From Actinomadura parmotrematis (GTDB lineage Bacteria > Actinomycetota > Actinomycetes > Streptosporangiales > Streptosporangiaceae), in contig NZ_JAIBOA010000024.1 in assembly GCF_019458805.1 (NCBI RefSeq), positions 1 through 64,000 of the forward strand: a stretch of 64,000 bases of DNA. Reading direction: 5' to 3'. The notes beneath the pieces were generated by a model. It was not told where the DNA came from, searched no databases, and saw only the letters and a program-made list of their open reading frames with translations. Shown piece by piece: positions 48,374 to 55,749 of this stretch. Within the stretch, counting starts at the first letter, position 1, and every line of letters starts with the position of its first letter. The position numbers and the translations under genes were made by a program.

Positions 48374-48391
48374 ACTGACGGGTCAGTTACT
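48370..48391. promoter_or_regulatory. 22-bp perfect palindromic operator
   Basis: AGTAACTGAC, GG, GTCAGTTACT: perfect 10-bp arms in the 46-bp divergent gap. It overlaps the -10 of the acyl-CoA dehydrogenase gene and sits just before the ribosome site of the SDR gene. It probably binds the TetR encoded at 46470-47141. Confidence 0.8.
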
Positions 48392-48407
48392 TGGAGAGGG
48401 AGTCCGG

Positions 48408-49142
48408 ATGACCGAGAGCAGGGTGGCCGTCATCACCGGCGGGTCCAACGGCATCGGCGCGGCGGTCGCGCGGCGGCTCGCCGGCGACGGCTGGCGGCTG
48501 GTGCTGGCCGACGTCGACGCCGAGCGCGGCCGGCAGGTGGCGGCCGAGCTGGACGCGACCTTCGTCCGCTGCGACGTGCGCGAGCCCGCCGACTCGGCCG
48601 CCGCGGTCGCCGCCGCCGTGGACGCCCACGGCGGCCTGGACCTGGCCTTCCTCAACGCCGGCGTCGCTGGCGGCGGCGACCTCGGCGAGGACTTCGACCC
48701 GGCCGCCTACCGCCGCGCGATGTCGATCAACCTCGACGGCGTCGTGTACGGCGTGCACGCCGCGCTGCCCGCGCTGCGCGCCCGCGGCGGCGGCGACATC
48801 GTCGCCACCGCGAGCATGGCGGGCCTGACCGCCACCCCGTTCGACCCCGTCTACGGCGCCAACAAGGCCGCCGTGGTCGGGCTGGTCCGCGCCCTCGGGC
48901 CCACCTACGCCGGGGAGGGCATCCGGGTGAACGCCCTCTGCCCCTCCTTCGCCGACACCGACATCCTCGTCCCGCTGAAGGACCAGCTGGAGAGCACCGG
49001 GTTCCCGATCCTGGCGGTCTCCGACGTGGTGGACGCCTTCCTGGCGATTCTGGCGGGCGACGGCACCGGCGAGGCGTGGTTCGTGGTGCCCGGACGCGAG
49101 TCCGCCCCCTTCAAGTTCCGCGGCGTCCCCGGCCCGCGTTAG
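48408..49142 (+). CDS. Short-chain dehydrogenase/reductase
   Basis: A 244-residue classical SDR. The cofactor motif is VITGGSNGIGAAVARRL, with LADVDAERG suggesting NAD preference. NAG is in FLNAGVAGGG, Ser in TASMAG and the YxxxK pair in VYGANKAAVVGLV. It oxidises or reduces a hydroxyacyl or ketone substrate. GAGAGGGAG lies before the ATG. It shares the divergent, operator-controlled promoter and is followed by an oxidoreductase gene 14 bp on. Confidence 0.9.
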   Translation: MTESRVAVITGGSNGIGAAVARRLAGDGWRLVLADVDAERGRQVAAELDATFVRCDVREPADSAAAVAAAVDAHGGLDLAFLNAGVAGGGDLGEDFDPAAYRRAMSINLDGVVYGVHAALPALRARGGGDIVATASMAGLTATPFDPVYGANKAAVVGLVRALGPTYAGEGIRVNALCPSFADTDILVPLKDQLESTGFPILAVSDVVDAFLAILAGDGTGEAWFVVPGRESAPFKFRGVPGPR

Positions 49143-49156
49143 GAGACAGCGAAGAC

Positions 49157-50113
49157 ATGCGCGCCATCCAGATCACCGAGTTCGGCGGCCCCGAGGTGCT
49201 GAACCTCGCCGAGCTGCCCGACCCCGTCGCCGGCGACGGCCAGGTGCTGATCGAGGTGTCCCGGGCCGGCGTCAACTACGCCGACACCCACCAGGCCGAG
49301 AACAGCTACCTGTCCAAGGCCGAGCTGCCGCTCGTGCCCGGCGGCGAGGTCGTCGGCCGCACCGCCGACGGCCGCCGCGTCGTCGCGCTGCTCGGCACCG
49401 GCGGCTACGCCGAGAAGGCCGTCGCGCCCGCCGCGATGGCCTGGGACGTGCCGGACGCCGTCGACGACCTGACCGCCCTCGGGATGATCGTCCAGGGGGC
49501 GTCGGCCTGGCTGCTGCTCCGCCGCAGCACCCACCTGGCCCCCGGCGAGTCGGTCGTCGTGCACGCCGCCGCCGGCGGCGTCGGCACCCTCGCCGTGCAG
49601 CTCGCCAAGGCGTGGGGCGCCGGGCGGGTCATCGCCACCGCCTCCTCGAAGGAGAAGCGCGACCTCGCGCTGGAGCTCGGCGCCGACGTCGCGGTGGACG
49701 CGAACGAGCCCGACATGAAGGCCGCGCTCATCGACGCCAACGGCGGCCGCCGCGTGGACATCGTGCTGGAGATGACCGGCGGCACCGTCACCGACCAGAG
49801 CCTCCGCGCCCTCGCGCCGTTCGGCCGCCTCGGCTTCTACGGGATGGCGTCGCGGACGCCCCCGCAGCCGGTGCAGCCCGCCGCGCTGATGGCGCACTCC
49901 ACCACCGTCGCCGGCATGTGGCTCGCGCACGTCTTCGCGCTGCCCGGCGACGTCATGCGCACCGCCCTCGGCGAGCTGTTCGGCCTCGTCGCCGACGGGC
50001 GGCTGCGGGTGGTGCCGGGCGGCGAGTACGGGCTCACCGAGGTCCGGCGGGCGCACGAGGACCTGCGGGCCCGCCGCACCAGCGGCAAGCTGCTGCTCGA
50101 CCCGTCCCGGTAG
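49157..50113 (+). CDS. Quinone oxidoreductase-like zinc-free MDR protein
   Basis: A 318-residue medium-chain reductase of the NADPH:quinone oxidoreductase type. It has the start MRAIQITEFGGPEVLNLAEL, AGVNYADTHQ, and the cofactor-binding VVHAAAGGVGTLAVQLAKAW. It lacks the structural zinc Cys cluster. It ends with the typical RRAHEDLRARRTSGKLLLDP. TAGGAGACAGCG precedes the ATG. It is in one operon with the SDR, and both face the acyl-CoA dehydrogenase, so a small acyl-CoA or ketone catabolic unit is likely. Confidence 0.9.
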   Translation: MRAIQITEFGGPEVLNLAELPDPVAGDGQVLIEVSRAGVNYADTHQAENSYLSKAELPLVPGGEVVGRTADGRRVVALLGTGGYAEKAVAPAAMAWDVPDAVDDLTALGMIVQGASAWLLLRRSTHLAPGESVVVHAAAGGVGTLAVQLAKAWGAGRVIATASSKEKRDLALELGADVAVDANEPDMKAALIDANGGRRVDIVLEMTGGTVTDQSLRALAPFGRLGFYGMASRTPPQPVQPAALMAHSTTVAGMWLAHVFALPGDVMRTALGELFGLVADGRLRVVPGGEYGLTEVRRAHEDLRARRTSGKLLLDPSR

Positions 50114-50122
50114 GAGGCCCGG

Positions 50123-50803
50123 CTAGGCCGTGAGGCCGTTCTCGTAGGCGTACACGACGGCCTGCGTGCGGTCGCGCAGGCCGAGCTTGGTCAGCAGGTG
50201 CCCCACGTGGGTCTTCACCGTCTGCTCGGCGAGCACCAGCTCCGCGGCGATCTCGGCGTTGGACAGGCCCCGCGCGATGAGCCGGAGCACGTCCAGCTCG
50301 CGCGGGGTCAGCCCGGCCGTCGCGCCGGGGCTCGGGCGCTGGTGCCGCCGGCGGCGGGCGAAGTCGCCGATCAGGCGGCGGGTGATGGACGGCGCGAGCA
50401 GCGCGTCGCCGCTCGCGACGACGACCACGCCCTGGATGAGGTCGGCGGCCGGGGCGTCCTTCAGCAGGAAGCCGCTCGCGCCCGCGCCGAGCGCCTCGTA
50501 GACGTACTCGTCCAGGTCGAAGGTGGTGAGGACGAGGACCTTCGGCCGCAGCCGGGCGGGGTCGGCGTCCTCGGCGGCCGCGCGGTCGCCGAGGAGCTCG
50601 GCGGTCGCGGCGAGGCCGTCCAGCTCGGGCATCCGGATGTCCATGACGATGACGTCGGGGTCCAGCTCGCGGGCCAGGTCCACCGCCTCGCGGCCGTCGC
50701 CCGCCTGCCCGATCACCTCGATGCGCGGGTCGGAGGACAGCAGCGCCGCCAGCCCGTCGCGGATCATCACCTGGTCGTCAGCGATCAGCACCCGAATCGT
50801 CAC
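50123..50803 (-). CDS. NarL/LuxR-type response regulator
   Basis: A 226-residue two-component regulator. The receiver domain has acidic residues in LIADDQ and the phosphorylated Asp55 in VIVMDIRMPELDG, with Thr and Lys in VLVLTTFDLDEY and FLLKDAPAADLI. The C-terminal LuxR helix-turn-helix is LTPRELDVLRLIARGLSNAE followed by VKTHVGHLLTKLGLRDR. It is encoded 26 bp after its kinase. It is convergent with the oxidoreductase gene. Confidence 0.95.
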   Translation of the reverse strand: MTIRVLIADDQVMIRDGLAALLSSDPRIEVIGQAGDGREAVDLARELDPDVIVMDIRMPELDGLAATAELLGDRAAAEDADPARLRPKVLVLTTFDLDEYVYEALGAGASGFLLKDAPAADLIQGVVVVASGDALLAPSITRRLIGDFARRRRHQRPSPGATAGLTPRELDVLRLIARGLSNAEIAAELVLAEQTVKTHVGHLLTKLGLRDRTQAVVYAYENGLTA

Positions 50804-50829
50804 AGGGGAACTCTAGCCAGGCGGAACGG

Positions 50830-52098
50830 TCAGGCGGGGCCGTCATAGGGCAGATCGGCGACGACGCGCCAGCCCGCGCCGTCCGCCCCGTCCGGTCCGG
50901 CCTCCAGCGTGCCGCCGAGCATGGCGGCCCGCTCGCGCATCCCGACGATGCCGTGGCCGCCGCCGGGGGAGGCGGCGGGCGCGGTGCGCGGCCCGTCGTC
51001 GCGGACGCTGACGCGGAGCGCCCGCTCGCCGTAGCGGATCTCGGCGCGCACCGCCGAGCCGGGCGCGTGGCGGGCGGCGTTGCTGAACGACTCCTGGACG
51101 ATGCGGTACGCCGACAGGTCGAGGCCGGCCTCCAGCGGCCGCGGCATCCCGACCACCGAGGCGGTGACGGCGAGACCGTGGGAGCGGGCGGCCTCGACCA
51201 GCTCGTCCAGCCGGTCCAGGCCGGGCTGCGGGGCGCGCTCGGCGCCCTCGCCTTCGGCGCGGAGCAGCCCGACGACCCGGCGGGTCTCGGCGAGCGCGTC
51301 GCGGGCGGCGTCGCGGACCACCTGGAAGGTGCGCGCCGCGTCCGCCGGCAGGTCGGGGATCTTGTAGGGCGCCGCCTCGGCCTGCATCGCGATCACCGAC
51401 ATGTGGTGCGCGACCACGTCGTGCAGCTCGCGGGCGATGCGGGCGCGCTCCTCCAGCACCGCCTGCCGGGCGAGGTCCTGGCGGTGCTGCTCGGTGCGCT
51501 CGCGCAGCTCGGCGACGGCGCTCCGGCGCCCGCCGATCGCGTCGCCGAACAGCAGCGCGAGCGCGACCGTGCCGGCGAGGATCGCCGCGAACCAGCCCGG
51601 CATCGCGCCGAGGGCCGACACCGGGACGAGGACGGCGCCGACGGTCACCGCGCCGACGCCGAGGGTGGCCTCGCGGGCGCCGGCGAGGCCGACCAGGAAC
51701 AGCAGCAGCAGGACGGCGATCCAGCCGGTCACCGGCCAGGGGAAGAAGTAGTCGCCGCCGAGCAGCAGGCCGCCCGCCAGCAGCCCGAGCGCGCTGATCC
51801 GCCAGGCGAGGAGCGGCCGGTAGGGGGCGAGCGCGAGCGGCGCGGCCTGCGCGAGGGCGAGCAGCAGCGCGAGCGAGGCCGGCGGGTGCGGGCGGAAGAT
51901 CTGCAGCGGGATCGCGATGGTCCCGCCGGTCAGCCCCACCGCGGCGAGCGTGATGAGGGCGAGCAGCGGGAGGCGGGCCAGCGGCGAGGCGGGCAGCCGC
52001 GAGCCGCGCGGGTCGTGCGGGCCCGGCCGGACGGCCAGCCGGACGCCGCGCGCCAGCGCGCCGGGGGCGCGGGGCGGGGCGGGGGTGTTCTCGTTCAT
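50830..52098 (-). CDS. Sensor histidine kinase, NarX/DesK type
   Basis: A 422-residue membrane kinase. About six hydrophobic segments fill residues 45-190. The HisKA_3 dimer domain carries the phospho-acceptor His in ARELHDVVAHHMSVIAMQAE. The ATPase domain has SNAARHAPGSAVRAEI and GGGHGIVGMRERAAMLGG. It passes phosphate to the LuxR-type regulator downstream. The signal is unknown; a periplasmic sensor domain is absent, so it may sense membrane or cytoplasmic cues. Confidence 0.94.
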   Translation of the reverse strand: MNENTPAPPRAPGALARGVRLAVRPGPHDPRGSRLPASPLARLPLLALITLAAVGLTGGTIAIPLQIFRPHPPASLALLLALAQAAPLALAPYRPLLAWRISALGLLAGGLLLGGDYFFPWPVTGWIAVLLLLFLVGLAGAREATLGVGAVTVGAVLVPVSALGAMPGWFAAILAGTVALALLFGDAIGGRRSAVAELRERTEQHRQDLARQAVLEERARIARELHDVVAHHMSVIAMQAEAAPYKIPDLPADAARTFQVVRDAARDALAETRRVVGLLRAEGEGAERAPQPGLDRLDELVEAARSHGLAVTASVVGMPRPLEAGLDLSAYRIVQESFSNAARHAPGSAVRAEIRYGERALRVSVRDDGPRTAPAASPGGGHGIVGMRERAAMLGGTLEAGPDGADGAGWRVVADLPYDGPA

Positions 52099-52214
52099 CC
52101 TGGGCCCGAGCCTAGGCCGCGCGGCGGCGGTGCCGCGTGCCTCCGGAGGGGGAGATCGGGACCGCTACCCGGGGTGGTGATGATCACAGCGCGCGACCAA
52201 GGCGATATTCCCGA

Positions 52215-52243
52215 TTGACTTGATAGGAAATTTGGGTCAGGGT
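52215..52243 (+). promoter_or_regulatory. Promoter of the Cys-rich leader ORF
   Basis: TTGACT, 17 nt, CAGGGT, then 7 nt to the GTG at 52251. This gives a leaderless leader-ORF transcript. An AT-rich TTGATAGGAAATTTGG tract fills the spacer. Confidence 0.45.
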
Positions 52244-52250
52244 GGAACGC

Positions 52251-52355
52251 GTGAGCCGCCCCCAAGCCCTCCTCGTCGCGCGGCGGCACGTGGACCTGCG
52301 CCGCCAGGCCGCCTGCCTGTGTCGCGCCGCATGTCCGTGTCACCGGATCCGCTGA
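52251..52355 (+). CDS. Cysteine-rich leader peptide (putative attenuator uORF)
   Basis: A 34-codon ORF from GTG to TGA. It carries the block ARRHVDLRRQAAC and four Cys at residues 22, 24, 28 and 30. Short actinobacterial peptides with an RRHVDLxR motif and C-terminal Cys are known before sulfur-assimilation and sulfonate operons. In mycobacteria such leaderless poly-Cys ORFs slow ribosomes when cysteine is scarce and so switch on downstream genes. Here it stands before the ssuA remnant and ssuD. It is too short for routine gene finding but matches that class well. Confidence 0.75.
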   Translation: MSRPQALLVARRHVDLRRQAACLCRAACPCHRIR

Positions 52356-52394
52356 GCCGCCGGTCCCGCTGACGCCCGCCCGCCGCGACCGGCG

Positions 52395-52541
52395 CATCGC
52401 CGGGTTCCCCCGGTCGACGACACGCTCATCGCGAACGAACCGCGGCTCGCCGACGCCTTCAACGCCGCGGGACCCATCCCGGCGAAAGTGAAGATCGCCG
52501 ACTTCGTCGACCGCCGCTCCAACGACATCGAGGTGAAGTGA
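52395..52541 (+). pseudogene. C-terminal remnant of a sulfonate-binding protein (ssuA-like)
   Basis: From about 52413 the frame reads DDTLIANEPRLADAF, then NAAGPIPAKVKIADFVDRRS and NDIEVK before TGA. This matches the last 40-odd residues of aliphatic sulfonate/nitrate-type ABC binding proteins, whose tails have an IADxFxxAGLIPxxVDVxxFVDxRF pattern. The in-frame sequence upstream runs into a stop at 52371 with no start or N-terminal lobe. So most of the gene has been deleted. The TGA overlaps the ssuD ATG (TGATG), preserving the old operon junction. Confidence 0.72.
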
Positions 52542-53698
52542 TGTCCCTGCGCTTCCACTGGTTCCTGCCGACCACCGGCGACAGCCGGGCCCTCATCGGC
52601 GGCGGCCACGCCGTGCCCGCGGGCGTCGGGCGCCCCCAGGCACGGCCGGGGACCGCCGACCGGCTCCGCCCGCCGACGATCGACTACCTCGCGCAGGTCG
52701 CCCGCTCGGCCGAGCAGCTCGGCTTCGAGGCCGTGCTCACCCCGACCGGCACCTGGTGCGAGGACGCCTGGCTCGTCACCGCCGCGCTGCTGCGCGAGAC
52801 GTCCCGGCTGAAGTTCCTGGTCGCCTTCCGGCCCGGCTTCGTCTCGCCGACGCTCGCCGCCCAGATGGCGGCGACCTACCAGCGCATCTCCGGCGGGCGG
52901 CTGCTGCTGAACGTGGTGACCGGCGGCGAGGCCGCCGAGCAGCGCCGCTTCGGCGACCACCTGGACCACGCCGAGCGCTACGCCCGCACCGGCGAGTTCC
53001 TGGAGATCGTCCGCGGCGCCTGGACCGGCACCCCGTTCGACTTCAAGGGCGACCATTACCACGTGGACGGCGCCGTCGTCGCCCTGCCGCCGGACCCGAT
53101 CCCCGAGATCTACTTCGGCGGCTCGTCCGGCCCCGCCGGGCCCGTCGCGGCCAAGCACGTGGACGTCTACCTCACCTGGGGCGAGCCGCCCGCGCAGGTC
53201 GCCGAGAAGATCGCCTGGATGCGCGGCCTCGCCGCGGCCGAGGGCCGCACCCTGCGGTTCGGGATCCGGCTGCACACCGTCAGCCGCGACACCTCCGAGG
53301 CCGCCTGGGCCGAGGCCGACCGGCTGCAGTCCGGCGTGGACCCCGCCGACATCGCCAAGGCGCAGGAGGCGCTCGCCGCCAGCGACTCGGTCGGGCAGCG
53401 GCGGATGCGCTCGCTGCACGAGGAGTACCGCGCCGGCGGCGGGGCCGGCGCCCGGAGCCTGGAGATCCACCCGGGGCTCTGGGCCGGCGTCGGCCTGGTG
53501 CGCGCCGGGGCCGGGACGGCCCTCGTCGGCAGCCACGCCGAGGTCGCCGACCTCATCGAGGAGTACGCGGCGCTCGGCATCGAGGAGTTCATCATGTCCG
53601 GCTACCCGCACCTGGAGGAGTCCTACTGGTTCGGCGAGGGCGTGCTGTCGGAGCTGCGCCGGCGCGGCTCCTACACCGGGCCGGGCGGGGCCGCCTGA
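52541..53698 (+). CDS. ssuD: FMNH2-dependent alkanesulfonate monooxygenase
   Basis: A 385-residue luciferase-like enzyme that splits alkanesulfonates to aldehyde and sulfite, for sulfur supply. Seen are FHWFLPTTGDSR, VLTPTGTWCEDAWLVTAAL, FLVAFRPGFVSPTLAAQMAA, then the GRLLLNVVTGGEAAEQRRFG loop and a C-terminal FIMSGYPHLEESYWFGEGVL. Start at 52541, coupled to the ssuA remnant; the GTG one codon earlier is less likely. No ssuB, ssuC or ssuE gene is present beside it. Expression probably depends on the Cys leader upstream. Confidence 0.93.
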   Translation: MSLRFHWFLPTTGDSRALIGGGHAVPAGVGRPQARPGTADRLRPPTIDYLAQVARSAEQLGFEAVLTPTGTWCEDAWLVTAALLRETSRLKFLVAFRPGFVSPTLAAQMAATYQRISGGRLLLNVVTGGEAAEQRRFGDHLDHAERYARTGEFLEIVRGAWTGTPFDFKGDHYHVDGAVVALPPDPIPEIYFGGSSGPAGPVAAKHVDVYLTWGEPPAQVAEKIAWMRGLAAAEGRTLRFGIRLHTVSRDTSEAAWAEADRLQSGVDPADIAKAQEALAASDSVGQRRMRSLHEEYRAGGGAGARSLEIHPGLWAGVGLVRAGAGTALVGSHAEVADLIEEYAALGIEEFIMSGYPHLEESYWFGEGVLSELRRRGSYTGPGGAA

Positions 53699-53721
53699 CC
53701 GTCCGGCCACCGGCCGGATGG
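53699..53721 (+). terminator. Terminator after ssuD
   Basis: A 10-bp stem with one G-T pair and a 3-nt loop directly after the ssuD stop codon. Confidence 0.6.
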
Positions 53722-54073
53722 CGGATGGCCCGCGGCGGCCACGCGGTGACCAGGCGGCGCGGCCGCCGAATAGTCATTCGGGGGGAATCGCGTCCCGATC
53801 TTTCATCGCGCCCGGCGGCGGGTAGTAACGTCTCGTCGTCGCCTGGCGTGCGGAAGGGACGGGGGAGGCGTGCCCGGGGCCGGAGCAGCCCCGCCTCCTC
53901 CGCGGACTCACCGCCACTCCCAGGGACGTGTGCGGGACCGCGGCCGGCGCGGGGGGACGTCCCCGCGCCGGCCGGTCCGCCCGGCCCGCCTCGGCCTGCT
54001 CGGCCCGCCCTGCCTCGCAGGGAAGGGCCCCCGACCGCGCATAATGCCCGCGCGACCGGGAAGATCAACGATC
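53722..54073. other. Gap between ssuD and the sugar transporter
   Basis: 352 bp without a supported gene. It holds an operator-like repeat at 53766-53781 and a TAGTAA -10-like box at 53823. The open frame across it that joins the transporter has poor coding character. Confidence 0.5.
53766..53781. promoter_or_regulatory. Inverted repeat sharing its core with the operator at 5472
   Basis: CCGAAT, 4 nt, ATTCGG. The same half-sites with the same spacing form the centre of the perfect operator at 5472-5497. It lies about 40 bp before a TAGTAA -10-like box. Confidence 0.5.
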
Positions 54074-55537
54074 ATGACCGAGAGTAGTGGTGCGACGCCG
54101 GCCGGTCCGGCGACCGGCGACGGCGGCCGGCCGGCGCACTCCGCGGCGACGGCCGCCCTGCTCGCCGGGGCGGCCGCCCTCGGCGGCTTCCTGTTCGGCT
54201 ACGACACCTCGGTGATCAACGGGACGGTGGACGCGCTGCAGACGCAGTTCCACCTGAACTCGGTGGTCGTCGGGTTCGTGGTGTCGGCGGCGCTGCTCGG
54301 CTGCGCCGTCGGCGCCTGGTTCGCCGGGCCGCTCGCCGACCGGTTCGGCCGGGTGCGCGTCATGCAGATCGCCGCGCTGCTGTTCTTCATCAGCGCGATC
54401 GGCTCCTCGCTGGCCTTCAACGCCATCGACCTCACCTTCTGGCGGGTGATCGGCGGCCTCGCCATCGGCACCGCCTCGGTGATCGCGCCCGCCTACATCG
54501 CCGAGATCGCCCCCGCCTCCATGCGCGGCCGGCTCGGCTCGCTCCAGCAGCTCGCCGTCGTCATCGGCATCTTCGCCGCGCTCGTCGCCGACTACGTCAT
54601 CGCGCAGGTCTCCGACGGCGGCGCGTCCGGGCGGTTCCCCCTCGGCGGCACCGCCTGGCGGTGGATGTTCGCGAGCGCCGCGCTGCCCGCCCTCGTCTAC
54701 GGGGTGGTCGCCACGACGATCCCCGAGTCGCCGCGCTACCTGGTGAAGAAGCAGCAGATCGCCAAGGCCCGCCAGGTGCTCATGCGGCTGATGGGCCGCG
54801 GCGAGGCCGACCTGAAGATCAGCCAGATCGTCAAGTCGCTGCGCACCGACCGCCCGGTCCGCCTCAGCGACCTCAAGGGGACCCGGCTCGGCCTGCAGCC
54901 GATCGTGTGGGTCGGCATCCTGCTGTCGGTCTTCCAGCAGTTCGTCGGCATCAACGTGATCTTCTACTACTCCTCCACGCTCTGGCAGTCGGTCGGCTTC
55001 AGCGAGGACGACGCCATGCTCACCTCGGTGATCACCTCGGTCACCAACATCGTCACCACGCTCATCGCGATCGCGCTGGTCGACAAGATCGGCCGCCGCC
55101 CGCTGCTGCTGTTCGGCGCCGCCGGCATGACCGTCACCCTCGCGGTGATGACCGTCTGCTTCGCCACCGCCCCGATCGTGGACGGCGACCCGAAGCTCGG
55201 CGACACCGCCGGCCTCCTCGCCCTGATCGCCGCCAACCTGTACGTGGTCGCCTTCGGCGCCACCTGGGGGCCGGTCGTGTGGGTCATGCTCGGCGAGATG
55301 TTCAACAACTGGATCCGCACCTCGGCGCTCGCCGTCGCCGCGGCCGCCCAGTGGATCGCCAACTGGCTGATCACCACGCTGTTCCCCGGCATGGCCGACA
55401 TCAGCCTTGGCTTCGCCTACGGCACCTACGCGGTGTTCGCCGCCATCGCGTTCGTGTTCGTGCTGCGGGCGGTCCCCGAGACCAAGGGCCGCGAGCTGGA
55501 GGACATGGACGACCTGAAGGTTCCCGGCCGGTCCTGA
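54074..55537 (+). CDS. Sugar-porter family MFS transporter
   Basis: A 487-residue, 12-helix sugar/proton symporter. Family signatures are present: GGFLFGYDTSVINGT, LADRFGRVRVM, then AYIAEIAPASMRGRLGS, PESPRYLVKKQ and QQFVGINVIFYYSSTLW. Later blocks are DKIGRRPLLLFGA and VPETKGRELEDM. The GATWGPVVWVMLGEMF segment is also typical. The substrate is probably a hexose or pentose. The ATG at 54074 has only a weak ribosome site (GGGAAGATC); an in-frame ATG at 54044 is possible. Confidence 0.92.
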   Translation: MTESSGATPAGPATGDGGRPAHSAATAALLAGAAALGGFLFGYDTSVINGTVDALQTQFHLNSVVVGFVVSAALLGCAVGAWFAGPLADRFGRVRVMQIAALLFFISAIGSSLAFNAIDLTFWRVIGGLAIGTASVIAPAYIAEIAPASMRGRLGSLQQLAVVIGIFAALVADYVIAQVSDGGASGRFPLGGTAWRWMFASAALPALVYGVVATTIPESPRYLVKKQQIAKARQVLMRLMGRGEADLKISQIVKSLRTDRPVRLSDLKGTRLGLQPIVWVGILLSVFQQFVGINVIFYYSSTLWQSVGFSEDDAMLTSVITSVTNIVTTLIAIALVDKIGRRPLLLFGAAGMTVTLAVMTVCFATAPIVDGDPKLGDTAGLLALIAANLYVVAFGATWGPVVWVMLGEMFNNWIRTSALAVAAAAQWIANWLITTLFPGMADISLGFAYGTYAVFAAIAFVFVLRAVPETKGRELEDMDDLKVPGRS

Positions 55538-55551
55538 GCGGGCCGGTGCGG

Positions 55552-55557
55552 TAGGAT
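55552..55557 (+). promoter_or_regulatory. -10 box of the thrS leader transcript
   Basis: TAGGAT followed by 7 nt and the GTG of the Thr-rich leader ORF at 55565. It lies 15 bp after the transporter stop codon. Confidence 0.5.
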
Positions 55558-55564
55558 GGGGAGC

Positions 55565-55630
55565 GTGCAGGCCGCCAGGTTCGAGACGACCACGCCGGGT
55601 TCCGCCCGGCGCCGCGGCCGCACGCACTGA
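55565..55630 (+). CDS. Threonine-containing leader peptide upstream of thrS
   Basis: A 21-residue ORF, GTG to TGA, reading VQAARFETTTPGSARRRGRT plus a final His. Three consecutive Thr codons (ACG ACC ACG, 55586-55594) and a fourth near the end suit a ribosome-stalling attenuator for threonyl-tRNA synthetase. A 7-bp hairpin (CGCCGGG/CCCGGCG, 55593-55611) lies right at the Thr codons, and a strong terminator with a T-rich tail follows the stop. The start lies where transcription should begin, so it is probably leaderless. Confidence 0.6.
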   Translation: MQAARFETTTPGSARRRGRTH

Positions 55631-55643
55631 CGCGCATCCGCTG

Positions 55644-55670
55644 AGGCCCCGGGAGATGTTCCCGGGGCCT
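55644..55670 (+). terminator. Terminator/attenuator hairpin before thrS
   Basis: An 11-bp perfect stem (AGGCCCCGGGA with its complement), 5-nt loop, followed by TCGGTGTTTT. It is one of the few hairpins in this window with a T-rich tail. It sits between the Thr leader ORF and thrS, so it can serve as an attenuator; it would also stop transcripts from the transporter gene. Confidence 0.75.
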
Positions 55671-55749
55671 TCGGTGTTTTGCGAGCCGGTACCCTGACCC
55701 CGCTCGACCGGCGATCCGCGTCGAGCCGTCCCCACCGCGAGGAGAACCC

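Noticed and set aside
47186-49156. A 975-codon plus-strand frame leading into the quinone oxidoreductase gene.
   Set aside because: It is the shadow of the acyl-CoA dehydrogenase gene on the other strand; the real start has TAGGAGACAG before the ATG at 49157.
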